59,547 nt of DNA, from the NCBI GenBank assembly GCA_964612425.1, contig CAZTDX010000014.1:1-59547 (forward strand), read 5' to 3'. The DNA comes from CAUJGP01 sp964612425. GTDB lineage: Bacteria; Bdellovibrionota; Bdellovibrionia; Bdellovibrionales; Bdellovibrionaceae. Both the position numbers and the translations under genes were made by a program. Position 1 is the stretch's first letter, and each line of letters begins with the position of its first letter. Under the pieces are notes generated by a model. It had not been told where the DNA came from, did not search any database, and saw only the letters and a list, made by a program, of their open reading frames with translations. This document shows, piece after piece, positions 1 through 8,100 of the stretch.

Positions 1-121
1 TTCTACCTATTCCCCGCCCACACCACCCACCCCCCCCCCCCCCGCTTCTACAATTACATCCCTTAATTCGCTCGGAAGAACTTTCTTTTCCTACCCCATA
101 TTCATTAACTTTAACTTTCCT
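1..121. other. Intergenic edge with a 14-C homopolymer
   Basis: No gene is visible in these bases. They hold an uninterrupted run of 14 C at 30-43 next to other C-rich sequence, out of character for an AT-rich window. It may be a slipping homopolymer or an artefact at a contig end. No terminator hairpin for the aconitase gene is visible here. Confidence 0.5.
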
Positions 122-2395
122 TTAACCTTTACGAATTTGATTCAAGGCAGACCCTGCTTTAAACCACTGAAGTTGATCGGCACTATAAGTATGCTTTAAA
201 GAAACTTCTTCTTTGCTACCATCTTTGTGTTTTAAAGTCATTTTAACCGGTTTACCTGGAGCCAAGCTCGTCAAATCAAGATCAATTAAATCAAGTTCTT
301 GAACTTTATCGTAATCAGCAGGATTCGCAAATTGAAGCGCTAACACACCTTGCTTCTTTAAATTAGTTTCATGAATACGTGCAAAACTTCTTACGATCAC
401 AGCGCTGCAACCTAAGTAACGTGGAGACATGGCTGCGTGTTCGCGACTTGAACCTTCTCCGTAATTTTCGTCACCAATGATGACCCAACCACGATTATTT
501 TTTTGGTAGTTTCTTGCAATTTGAGCGAATTCAACTTCTGTTTTTCCAGTCAGTTGATCAATTCCCTTACCAACAAGGCCATGAAACGCACTATCAGCTC
601 TTAGCAACATATTGTTTGAAATATTTTCTAAGTGACCTCGAAACTTCAACCATGAGCCACCGGGAGAAATATGATCTGTCGTGCACTTGCCTTTAACTTT
701 TGCTACAACAAATTGATCTGTAAAACTTTTTCCATCCCAGGGCTTGAAAGGATTTAGAATTTGTAAACGATCAGAGTTTGGTTTCACTACTACCTGCGAA
801 GAAGACCCTTTTGGCATTTGGTAACCATCTGGATCTGGAGCAAATCCTTTTTCTGGCAATTCAGGAGCCTCTGGCGCTTTTAATTTAATCTTACCTGTTG
901 GCCCTTCGAGTTCATCCGTCATCGGATTAAAATCAAGTCGGCCAGCGAGTCCCATCGCCATCACCATCTCTGGACTTCCGATGAAAGCAAGAGTTTCATT
1001 GTTAGCATCATTTCGACCGCGAAAATTTCTGTTGAATGATGTGATGATAGAGTTTTTATCACCGTCTTTTATGTCATCTCGTTTCCATTGTCCAATGCAA
1101 GGGCCGCAAGCGTTTGCAAGAACCGTCGCGCCCACGTCTTTCAAGGTAGCCATTTGACCATCACGTTCAATGGTAAACTGAACTTGGTTAGAACCCGGAG
1201 AAACTAAAAAGCTCACAGGCATTTTATTGATCCCAACGGATTTTGCTTGATTGGCAATAAACGCCGCCCTTCCAATATCTTCATAGGAGGAGTTGGTGCA
1301 CGAACCAATGAGAGCTGCTGATAATTTTGTTGGAAAACCTTTTTCAGCAAATTCCTTTTTAATAGCACTAATGGGTCGAGCCAAGTCGGGAGTGTGAGGA
1401 CCAACAACATGTGGCTCCAGCGTTGATAAATCGATCTCCACCACCTCATCAAAGAATTGTTTTGGATTTTTGAGCACGTCCGCATCTGCACACAATAATT
1501 CTTGATGGGACTCTGCAAGTTTAGCTAAAGCTTCTCGTCTCGTAGAGCTCAAGTAAGCACCCATTTTTTTATCATAGGGGAACACAGAACATGTCGCACC
1601 CAATTCAGCGCCCATATTTGCAATGGTGGCTTTACCGGTACAACTAATAGACTCAGTCCCTTCACCAAAATATTCCACAATTTTATCTGTTCCACCTTTT
1701 ACAGTGAGTAAACCACAAAGCTTTAAAATCACATCTTTAGCAGAAGTCCAGCCACTGAGTTTTCCTTTTAAATGCACACCGATTAATTTAGGATTTTTCA
1801 CTTCCCAAGGAAGTCCAACCATAACATCCGAAGCATCACTGCCACCCACACCTACGGCACACATTCCTAAACCACCTGCATTGGGTGTGTGCGAGTCTGT
1901 TCCAATCATCAATCCACCAGGAAAAGCGTAATTTTCTAAAACGACTTGGTGAATAATTCCAGCGCCTGGTTTCCAAAATCCAATATTGTATCGAGAGCAA
2001 GCCGTGGAAAGAAAATCAAAAACCTCTTCGTTTTCTCTCATGGCCACAGGCATATCGTTATTAGAACCTGTGTGAGCACGAATCAAGTGATCGCAATGAA
2101 CTGTTGCCGGAACTGCGGCATGATCTTTTCCAACGAGCATAAATTGAAGAAGCGCCATCTGCGCCGTCACATCTTGCATAGCAACGCGGTCTGGTCGTAA
2201 TTGCAAAAAAGATTCTCCGCGCACGAGTTCTTGATTTTGAGGATCGTCTAAATGACCAAAGAGCACTTTTTCAGCTAATGTCAGTGGACGATTCAATCTC
2301 TTTCGCACAACCGCCAAACGTTCATTGGTTTTCTGATACACATTTTTTACCATTTCTGGAGTGGTTTCAATTTTTGAACTTTCCTTTTGCGACAT
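122..2395 (-). CDS. acn: Aconitate hydratase, mitochondrial-type
   Basis: Interconverts citrate and isocitrate in the cytosolic TCA cycle through a [4Fe-4S] cluster. The 757-residue protein is full length for the mitochondrial-type aconitase branch and shorter than the roughly 890-residue AcnA/IRP branch. The three cluster cysteines are visible: Cys366 in GSCTNSS, and Cys430 and Cys433 in ACGPCIGQW. The substrate-binding GTDSHTPN motif lies near residue 165 and the mobile C-terminal swivel domain with GDENYGEGSSREHAA near 640-660. The gene stands alone, read toward the window edge, with another TCA gene (isocitrate dehydrogenase) about 20 kb away. The ATG at 2395 gives the conventional N-terminus. 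Family assignment is very secure; nothing is broken. Confidence 0.97.
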   Translation of the reverse strand: MSQKESSKIETTPEMVKNVYQKTNERLAVVRKRLNRPLTLAEKVLFGHLDDPQNQELVRGESFLQLRPDRVAMQDVTAQMALLQFMLVGKDHAAVPATVHCDHLIRAHTGSNNDMPVAMRENEEVFDFLSTACSRYNIGFWKPGAGIIHQVVLENYAFPGGLMIGTDSHTPNAGGLGMCAVGVGGSDASDVMVGLPWEVKNPKLIGVHLKGKLSGWTSAKDVILKLCGLLTVKGGTDKIVEYFGEGTESISCTGKATIANMGAELGATCSVFPYDKKMGAYLSSTRREALAKLAESHQELLCADADVLKNPKQFFDEVVEIDLSTLEPHVVGPHTPDLARPISAIKKEFAEKGFPTKLSAALIGSCTNSSYEDIGRAAFIANQAKSVGINKMPVSFLVSPGSNQVQFTIERDGQMATLKDVGATVLANACGPCIGQWKRDDIKDGDKNSIITSFNRNFRGRNDANNETLAFIGSPEMVMAMGLAGRLDFNPMTDELEGPTGKIKLKAPEAPELPEKGFAPDPDGYQMPKGSSSQVVVKPNSDRLQILNPFKPWDGKSFTDQFVVAKVKGKCTTDHISPGGSWLKFRGHLENISNNMLLRADSAFHGLVGKGIDQLTGKTEVEFAQIARNYQKNNRGWVIIGDENYGEGSSREHAAMSPRYLGCSAVIVRSFARIHETNLKKQGVLALQFANPADYDKVQELDLIDLDLTSLAPGKPVKMTLKHKDGSKEEVSLKHTYSADQLQWFKAGSALNQIRKG

Positions 2396-2596
2396 AGTCT
2401 TTCACCCTTCTAGATTGTAACGCGTTTGTAAATCTTTGCTCTTATTTTTAAGCCAAAATAGGGGCCGGAGTCTATCAGTAATTAGATTCTGCCGCAAAAG
2501 ACCCTAATTCTTCGTTGCCATGCTCAAATTCCGAATAGACAGGTTCTTTTTACTTTGCCAAACTATTCTATAGTAGACTCAAAGAGGGAGGCCTTC

Positions 2597-2905
2597 ATGC
2601 TAAAATTCGTTTCACTACTTGCTTCAACAATCTTATTTTTATTTACTGCCACACTTTTGGGCGGCCAATCTGGCTATATCATGAATGGAAAAGTTGTGGT
2701 CACACACAAGGATGGCATTCCCGTGGATGAGGATAACTCTGTGGACAATAACAAAACCTCCTCCGACTCAAAAACAAAGAGCGGTCGACAACCAGCCGCC
2801 ATGGTTAAAATGAATGGATTCATACAATATGAAGAGGATGATTTTGCACGATGCTATTGGTTACCCAATAAGGACACTCTTCAGTGCATTAAGAAAGCCC
2901 ACTAA
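2597..2905 (+). CDS. Small exported protein of unknown function
   Basis: A 102-residue protein with a typical Sec signal (Lys3, then a hydrophobic run to about residue 22) and a polar mature part rich in Asp, Asn, Ser and Lys. Two cysteines (in RCYW and LQC) near the C-terminus could form a disulfide. The ATG at 2597 is chosen because a strong GAGGGAGG ribosome site lies just upstream; a longer reading from 2555 has no such site. It is divergent from aconitase and convergent with the ATPase gene that follows. I do not recognise the family. It is most likely periplasmic, as the signal ends in neither a clear lipobox nor an anchor. Confidence 0.7.
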   Translation: MLKFVSLLASTILFLFTATLLGGQSGYIMNGKVVVTHKDGIPVDEDNSVDNNKTSSDSKTKSGRQPAAMVKMNGFIQYEEDDFARCYWLPNKDTLQCIKKAH

Positions 2906-2933
2906 GAGCCTTCGATATGAGTTAGCGCATGAA

Positions 2934-4103
2934 CTAAAAAAAATCACCGCTGTGGAGTTTTTTTAAAAAAGTCAGATAAGGAAAGAAATGAGAATTTTTA
3001 TCTTTGTGCTCATGAGTGCCACAAAAGACTCCAATTCCTTGATGGATTTTTTTATTTTCTAGGAGTTGGTTAAGATGCTTTGTAAATTCAGAGGAGAATT
3101 TTTTTGAAGACTTAATTTCAATTCCAATTTTTATATTGTCTATTGTTACAATTAAGTCGACCTCTCCCCCTTGATGCACACCCCAATACTCAATCTCAGC
3201 TCTTTTATTTTTATAAGCAATATAAGATCTGATTTCATTTAAAATAAATGTTTCAAAAAGCGCCCCTTTATTATCTCCCAACGGTAAATTTAATTGATTG
3301 AGAAGTGCTGAGACCACGCCACAATCAAAAAAATAAAACTTAGGAGTAGCAACTTCTTTTACTTTTGCTTTCAATAAACTGGCTGGCAATTCAGAAGCTA
3401 TAAGCGTGTCAGATAAAACTTTGAAATACCCATCTAGAGTGCTTCTTTGAACCCCAACCTCTCTGGAGATATCTGACAAATTCAATACTTGACCATTCAA
3501 AAGGGCTGCATGCTTAAGGAAGCGATGATATTTTGAAAGATTCCTAACTGCGGCCTCTTGCTGAACCTCTTCTTTTAAATAAGTATCAATATACGAATAC
3601 AAATACTCAGTTTTTTCACTAACATCCTTCAACCTAAAAACTTTAGGTAAACTTCCAAATCGAAGAACTTCATCAAGATTAAAATCAAAATTTAGCTCGT
3701 GACTATTGAGAGGGAAAATGACTTTAGAGAGAGCTCGTCCGGCCATGAGATTACCTTGCGCTCGCTTTAGTTTTCTCGCGCTAGAGCCAGAAAGAGCAAA
3801 GAAATATTTATCTTCAAAGTCAAAGAGAAGATCTTGAACTTCATCTAATAAGCTCGGTAGCTTTTGAATTTCATCGATGAAAATCCAACTCCCTTTGGGT
3901 AAGGCTTCTACTTTTTGTCGCAAAAGCTCAGGATGAGATTCCAAATCTAAAAAATCACTGCTTTTCAGTAGATTCAAATGGAGCGCGGGAGAAAGTGTTT
4001 TTCTTAGCCACGTGGTCTTTCCTGTTCCTCTTGGACCAAAGAGAAAAAAGCTGCTTCGCTTGGGAGGACGAAAGTCTCGTTTAAAAAATTTTGCCTCTGC
4101 CAC
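2934..4103 (-). CDS. AAA-family ATPase with DUF4143 C-terminal domain
   Basis: A stand-alone ATPase of the widespread 'AAA_14 + DUF4143' family, whose cellular role is generally unknown. The Walker A motif is GPRGTGKTTW at about residues 23-32 and the Walker B is SWIFIDEIQKL near 75. An arginine-rich sensor region (GSSARKLKR) follows. The C-terminal third holds the DUF4143 nuclease-like fold with the EIKSSKKF element. The start is set at the GTG at 4103 because the GTG at 4112 lies inside the AGGTGG ribosome site. The gene is isolated between unrelated genes and its 5' region is a large inverted repeat, which suggests self-regulation and possibly horizontal acquisition. Family assignment is firm; the function is open. 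Confidence 0.9.
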   Translation of the reverse strand: MAEAKFFKRDFRPPKRSSFFLFGPRGTGKTTWLRKTLSPALHLNLLKSSDFLDLESHPELLRQKVEALPKGSWIFIDEIQKLPSLLDEVQDLLFDFEDKYFFALSGSSARKLKRAQGNLMAGRALSKVIFPLNSHELNFDFNLDEVLRFGSLPKVFRLKDVSEKTEYLYSYIDTYLKEEVQQEAAVRNLSKYHRFLKHAALLNGQVLNLSDISREVGVQRSTLDGYFKVLSDTLIASELPASLLKAKVKEVATPKFYFFDCGVVSALLNQLNLPLGDNKGALFETFILNEIRSYIAYKNKRAEIEYWGVHQGGEVDLIVTIDNIKIGIEIKSSKKFSSEFTKHLNQLLENKKIHQGIGVFCGTHEHKDKNSHFFPYLTFLKKLHSGDFF

Positions 4104-4114
4104 TAAAACCACCT

Positions 4115-4189
4115 TTTTTAGGATATTTTACGATGATATCGTAAAATTTACCAGATATTTTATGATATCATCGTAAAATATCCTAAAAA
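4115..4189. promoter_or_regulatory. 26-bp perfect inverted repeat before the ATPase gene
   Basis: Arms 4115-4140 and 4164-4189 are exact reverse complements, separated by 23 bases. Inside sit two similar 21-bp palindromes, 4126-4146 (TTTTACGAT-GAT-ATCGTAAAA) and 4158-4178 (one base different in the left half), spaced 32 bp centre to centre. The structure ends a few bases before the ATPase ribosome site. It looks like a double operator for a dimeric DNA-binding protein, though a cruciform or mRNA hairpin is also possible. Confidence 0.75.
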
Positions 4190-4227
4190 GAAGCGGTTTT
4201 TGAATCAATTCGCCGTGTTTTTTAGAT

Positions 4228-4875
4228 TTAAACACTCCGGCATTTTATCAACTTTCCATGCGCCATTTTTGAAACTTTGCTTGCTAGCTCTTGAACATCT
4301 CTTGAGTCATGAGTCACCATCACTGCAGGTATTTGGTAATTCTTTAAAATTGTTTTTAACAAAACTCTTGCCTCTGCACGCAGCTCCTCATCCAGCGCCG
4401 AAAAGGGTTCATCTAAGAGAAGAATCCTTGGCCGACCGATAATCGCACGAGCGAGGGCGACTCTTTGCTTTTCTCCGCCCGAACAAAGAGACACCTTGCG
4501 ATCCATAAAGCTTTCCATGCGAAGCTCCTCCATTAAGCGCGCCATTACGGATTGTGTTTCATTGTGCGGAATTTTTCGAGCTTCAGCGGCAAAAAGAATA
4601 TTCCCCCGAGCCGTTAAATGTGGAAATAACTCATAGCTCTGAAACACCACTCCTAGTCGGCGCTCCCTAATGGGAAGCTTTGCAAGATCCACTCCTTCAA
4701 AAACCCATTTTAAAGTGGGGCAAGCTTGAAGCCCCAGCAATACTCTAAACACAGTGCTCTTACCACTTCCCGATGGCCCTAACAATGCCGTGATTCCTTG
4801 ATCTAAGATTTCCCATCGTGGAATCTCGATTTGGAAATTTTCAAGTTTAACGTTCAAATTTTCTACGAGCGACAT
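4228..4875 (-). CDS. thiQ: ABC transporter ATP-binding protein, ThiQ-like
   Basis: The 215-residue nucleotide-binding subunit of an importer, energising the permease encoded just upstream. The Walker A is LLGPSGSGKSTVF, the signature is LCSGGEKQRVALARA, and the Walker B is ILLLDEPFSALDEEL, followed by the switch VMVTHD; all are intact. The start at 4875 has GGTGGGGA upstream; a longer reading from 4920 would add a hydrophobic stretch foreign to the family. The gene overlaps the permease end by 29 bases, so translation is probably coupled. The thiamine assignment rests on the neighbouring ThiB-like protein; by itself this sequence could equally serve a related Fe3+ or spermidine-type importer. 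Confidence 0.85.
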   Translation of the reverse strand: MSLVENLNVKLENFQIEIPRWEILDQGITALLGPSGSGKSTVFRVLLGLQACPTLKWVFEGVDLAKLPIRERRLGVVFQSYELFPHLTARGNILFAAEARKIPHNETQSVMARLMEELRMESFMDRKVSLCSGGEKQRVALARAIIGRPRILLLDEPFSALDEELRAEARVLLKTILKNYQIPAVMVTHDSRDVQELASKVSKMAHGKLIKCRSV

Positions 4876-6346
4876 ACCCAATTCCCCACCAAAAAATAAA
4901 CATAAATAGAGACAATACATACAAACTGAGCGCTAAAACTTGCGCGGCATCTAAACGATAATTGTTTGCTAAGCCCTTAACGACAAGCGCCACATGAAAC
5001 TCTTCAGAAGATAGAATTTTTGAAAAAGCAAAATCTCCGCAAGCCCACAGCGAGCCCATCGCGGCCAAAACCACTAGTGATGGTATCACTTGTGGTAAAG
5101 TCACTTGAAATAAGATTTGCTTAGATGATGCCCCCAACACTTGAGCGGTTTCGATTTGTTTTTTGAGACTTTGCAGCGGCGACATTAAAGTCATTCGATA
5201 AAGTCCTGTAAAAAATAATATCGCGAGACCAACCGCCAAAACCCACATCAGTGGAAGCGACACCCACCTTCCCAGTAAAATAAAACTAAACCCTAATAAC
5301 ACAGGTCCTGGCGGCAAATAAGCATTCAAAATAAAATTTATTTTTTTAACTTCCTGCAAATACATAACTACCAAAGAGAGTACAATAAGGATTGCTCCTG
5401 TTAAAAGGGAAAGAACCATTGAGTTTAAAACAAGGGAGATCAGGTTCAAATCCCCTTCCAGCAAAAGTCGAAGTTGCTTGATTCCACTACTCCACGCCTG
5501 CATTGGCGAATAAATTAACACAGCCAAAGACAACAAAGGGATGAGCAATCCCCATTTAAACTCAATTAATTCTAAAAGTTGATTTTGCACTTTCGAATTT
5601 AACTCCGAAGCAGTCCATTTTTGAAAGAGCGTGAGAACAATTAATAATCCCATCTGAATGAAACTGAGCGTGATGGCCAAAGACCAATCTTGATCAATCA
5701 TTAGCTTTTCAAAAATTAAAACCTCTAACGTTTTTCCGGTAAATCCTCCGGCAATAACAGGCACATTAAAGCTTACCATAGAGCTAACAAATACATAGAT
5801 AAACAAAGATAGTAGGTCTGAAAAGAGGTAACCAAGTACACCCACTCTAAAAAACTGCCAGCGGCTCGCTCCTTCGATAAGACAAAGCGAGCCCAGCGCT
5901 CCTAACTTCTGTTCGGCTACATGCTTAAACATTACAGAAACCAAACCCACATTGATCAGTGTTTGAATGAGTATGACTCCGCTCTTTCCGAATGGAAAAC
6001 TCCAAGTGAAGGCACTAAAAACACTCAGCACTGAAATAATCACAAAAAAACTCGGCATAATGCTTGGAATTAAAAAAGATTTTTCTACCCAAAAGAAAAA
6101 CTTACTTCCTTGACTACAACTTGCCCACCAAAGCAGTCCCATCCCTCCCAGTACTCCAAAAAACAAACTACAAAAAGCACTCCCTAAAGCCAAAACGAAT
6201 GTATTTTTAATGACTAAATATAATTCATTTAGATTGATCTGATGGGATAGTGAAAATTGCGAAAGTAAAATAATATAGGGGGCTAAAAAAAATAATCCTA
6301 ACCCCAAGGCCACTACAATGAAGTGCTTTGGGCTACTGAACCTCAT
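4847..6346 (-). CDS. thiP: ABC transporter permease with two fused domains, ThiP-like
   Basis: A 499-residue inner-membrane permease with about twelve hydrophobic segments, built as two fused BPD_transp_1 halves, as in ThiP and FbpB. The EAA-like loops that contact the ATPase are visible around IEGASRWQFFRVG in the first half and TAQVLGASSKQILFQVTLP in the second. The ATG at 6346 forms an ATGA overlap with the stop of the binding-protein gene, which fixes the start. It is the middle gene of doxX-thiB-thiP-thiQ. The second half is somewhat divergent, so the substrate should be read from the binding protein. Confidence 0.88.
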   Translation of the reverse strand: MRFSSPKHFIVVALGLGLFFLAPYIILLSQFSLSHQINLNELYLVIKNTFVLALGSAFCSLFFGVLGGMGLLWWASCSQGSKFFFWVEKSFLIPSIMPSFFVIISVLSVFSAFTWSFPFGKSGVILIQTLINVGLVSVMFKHVAEQKLGALGSLCLIEGASRWQFFRVGVLGYLFSDLLSLFIYVFVSSMVSFNVPVIAGGFTGKTLEVLIFEKLMIDQDWSLAITLSFIQMGLLIVLTLFQKWTASELNSKVQNQLLELIEFKWGLLIPLLSLAVLIYSPMQAWSSGIKQLRLLLEGDLNLISLVLNSMVLSLLTGAILIVLSLVVMYLQEVKKINFILNAYLPPGPVLLGFSFILLGRWVSLPLMWVLAVGLAILFFTGLYRMTLMSPLQSLKKQIETAQVLGASSKQILFQVTLPQVIPSLVVLAAMGSLWACGDFAFSKILSSEEFHVALVVKGLANNYRLDAAQVLALSLYVLSLFMFIFWWGIGYVARRKFER

Positions 6347-7380
6347 TGGCTTTGCGACCACGTTGTCCAGCGATCCAGTAAGTGCTTTTGATATTCCGGT
6401 GTCCACTGAGGCCGCGGAACCATTTTATAGCGAAAGACCAAATCCCATGGCGTACTTTGCGTCACAGCTTTATTGACTGGAAACATATAATTTTTTTCCA
6501 TTAAGACTTTTTGAATTTCAGGTGTCAGCATAAATCGAACAAACTCTTGGGCTCGTTCGCAATGTTGACATTGCGGCAACACACCCATTAATTCAATGTG
6601 CATTGGTTGCCCCTCATCAAAGGCGAGAGCAAGGTAATCTGTATTTTTCTCTTCGATTTGATGATAGAGTGGAGACGTCACGTATGAGAATACCGACTGC
6701 GCTTGCCCTTTTTGAAAAAGACCATAGCTCGTAGACCAACCCGAAGTTATATTATAAATTTTTTCTTTTAGCAGATCTAAATAATGAAAGGCTTTTTCCT
6801 CTCCCAAAACTTGCACAATCCAAAAAAAGAAATTTAAACCTGGCGAACTGGTTCTAGGATCTTGAAGGGCTAAACTTTTGCTTGAAAGGGCCTTTAGAAA
6901 ATCTTCTAAATTTTTAGAAGATTCAACGACACTTCCCTTTTTTGTATTAAAAGCTAAGAGTCCCCAATCAAACGGCAAGAGCTGTCCCTTCGCGCCCAAG
7001 GCTCCGTCAATCTCATTATTTTTAAACTCCAGAGTTTCGGGCCATACAACAGACTTAAACCCCAATTGCTCATAGGCTTTATTGACATCCCATTGATTGA
7101 TTCCAACTAAAACATCAGCACCTTTACTCGAGCCCTCTAGTTGCACCCGTTGAATTAAAAGTCGACTGTCCTCTGCGGATCTCAACTCCATTTTACAATG
7201 ACACAATTCTTCAAACTTTTTTTTAATAATGGGGCCAGGCCCCCAACTATCACTGAATGATGAGTATGAATAAACGATCAAATCAAATTGAGTTGATTTG
7301 TTTTTTTTAAGATAAGTGAAAAAAAATATACCTAGTAAACACAAGGCACCAAATAAAATAAATTTATATTTTTTTACCAC
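6343..7380 (-). CDS. thiB: Thiamine-binding periplasmic protein, ThiB-like
   Basis: The substrate-binding protein of the importer. The N-terminal segment of the mature part (VYSYSSFSDSWGPGPIIKKK, then CHCKMEL) closely follows the ThiB pattern of E. coli, including the paired Cys-x-Cys. The N-terminus is a hydrophobic helix (about residues 8-23) without a lipobox, so the protein may stay anchored in the inner membrane rather than being released. The GTG at 7380 lies six bases after GAGG; the gene overlaps the preceding doxX-like gene by seven bases. Thiamine, or one of its phosphates or breakdown products, is the likely ligand by homology only. I see no TPP riboswitch upstream. Confidence 0.82.
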   Translation of the reverse strand: MVKKYKFILFGALCLLGIFFFTYLKKNKSTQFDLIVYSYSSFSDSWGPGPIIKKKFEELCHCKMELRSAEDSRLLIQRVQLEGSSKGADVLVGINQWDVNKAYEQLGFKSVVWPETLEFKNNEIDGALGAKGQLLPFDWGLLAFNTKKGSVVESSKNLEDFLKALSSKSLALQDPRTSSPGLNFFFWIVQVLGEEKAFHYLDLLKEKIYNITSGWSTSYGLFQKGQAQSVFSYVTSPLYHQIEEKNTDYLALAFDEGQPMHIELMGVLPQCQHCERAQEFVRFMLTPEIQKVLMEKNYMFPVNKAVTQSTPWDLVFRYKMVPRPQWTPEYQKHLLDRWTTWSQSQ

Positions 7381-7862
7381 CAAATACCTCGTTGGCGTTT
7401 ATAAAAATAGTAATCCAGGCCAAAACAACGACCGGCTCCCAACCATGCCATGGTAAGAAGAAAAAAAAAAAATCTAACAAAACACGACTCCTGCTCTGGC
7501 CCACTTAGCATTGCTAGATTGAAGCAAAGAAACGCACCCAAAATAGAGAGCGGTCGCACTAAAAAACCCGTTAAATAAGAAATCGCAATTAAAAACTCAA
7601 TCGCTGTAATGGCATAAGCAAACACAATCCAGTTGGGACTTGGTATAACGTAAGATTCAATAAAAGCTTTATACCAAATGGGGGTATTACTTTGAGGTAA
7701 CCATTGTGATAGTTGATAAGAAAGCACCGGCTTAAATAGAAACTCCCCAGTGTATTTTTCTAAAGCTTGCTTTAAATAAAACCAACCAATAAAGGCTCGC
7801 AATAAAACCATTGGAAAGAGATGACCCACATATTTAAAACTTTCAAGAAAAGCAACCAACAT
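7374..7862 (-). CDS. DoxX/DoxD-like four-helix membrane protein
   Basis: A 162-residue integral membrane protein with four hydrophobic helices. The first half resembles DoxX/DoxD quinone-linked proteins (LLRAFIGWFYLKQALEKY, then later GFLVRPLSILGAFLC). The start at 7862 has GGGGA eight bases upstream; a TTG at 7877 is less likely. It is the first gene of the importer operon and overlaps thiB. DoxX-family proteins are often accessory redox membrane subunits, but no thiamine link is established. Its operon position suggests a helper for uptake or merely shared expression. Confidence 0.75.
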   Translation of the reverse strand: MLVAFLESFKYVGHLFPMVLLRAFIGWFYLKQALEKYTGEFLFKPVLSYQLSQWLPQSNTPIWYKAFIESYVIPSPNWIVFAYAITAIEFLIAISYLTGFLVRPLSILGAFLCFNLAMLSGPEQESCFVRFFFFLLTMAWLGAGRCFGLDYYFYKRQRGIWW

Positions 7863-8100
7863 GCAACTATTCCCCAATGTTAATAAAATTTATTGAATCA
7901 CACTTTTTTTTTGAGTGCTATAGCTTTCCAGATAAAAGTTTGCTAAACTCATTAGCTCTTCCAAAAATAAATGGCTTTGCCGTAAAATTAATCATCAATT
8001 CCCCATGCTTGACTGAGTTAAACCTTGAATCTTGTGCAAATCTTCAAGTAAAAAGAGAACTCTTACTCAAATCTCAAACCCCATTCTTTAGGAGAAGTTT

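Noticed and set aside
122..2395. Frames on the opposite strand within acn
   Set aside because: They lie wholly within an intact conserved enzyme gene, have no ribosome sites, and look like shadows.
7863..8100. TPP or glycine riboswitch between the thi operon and gcvP
   Set aside because: I looked for the conserved CUGAGA and ACCUGAU-type elements on the reverse strand and the glycine aptamer core on the forward strand and saw neither.
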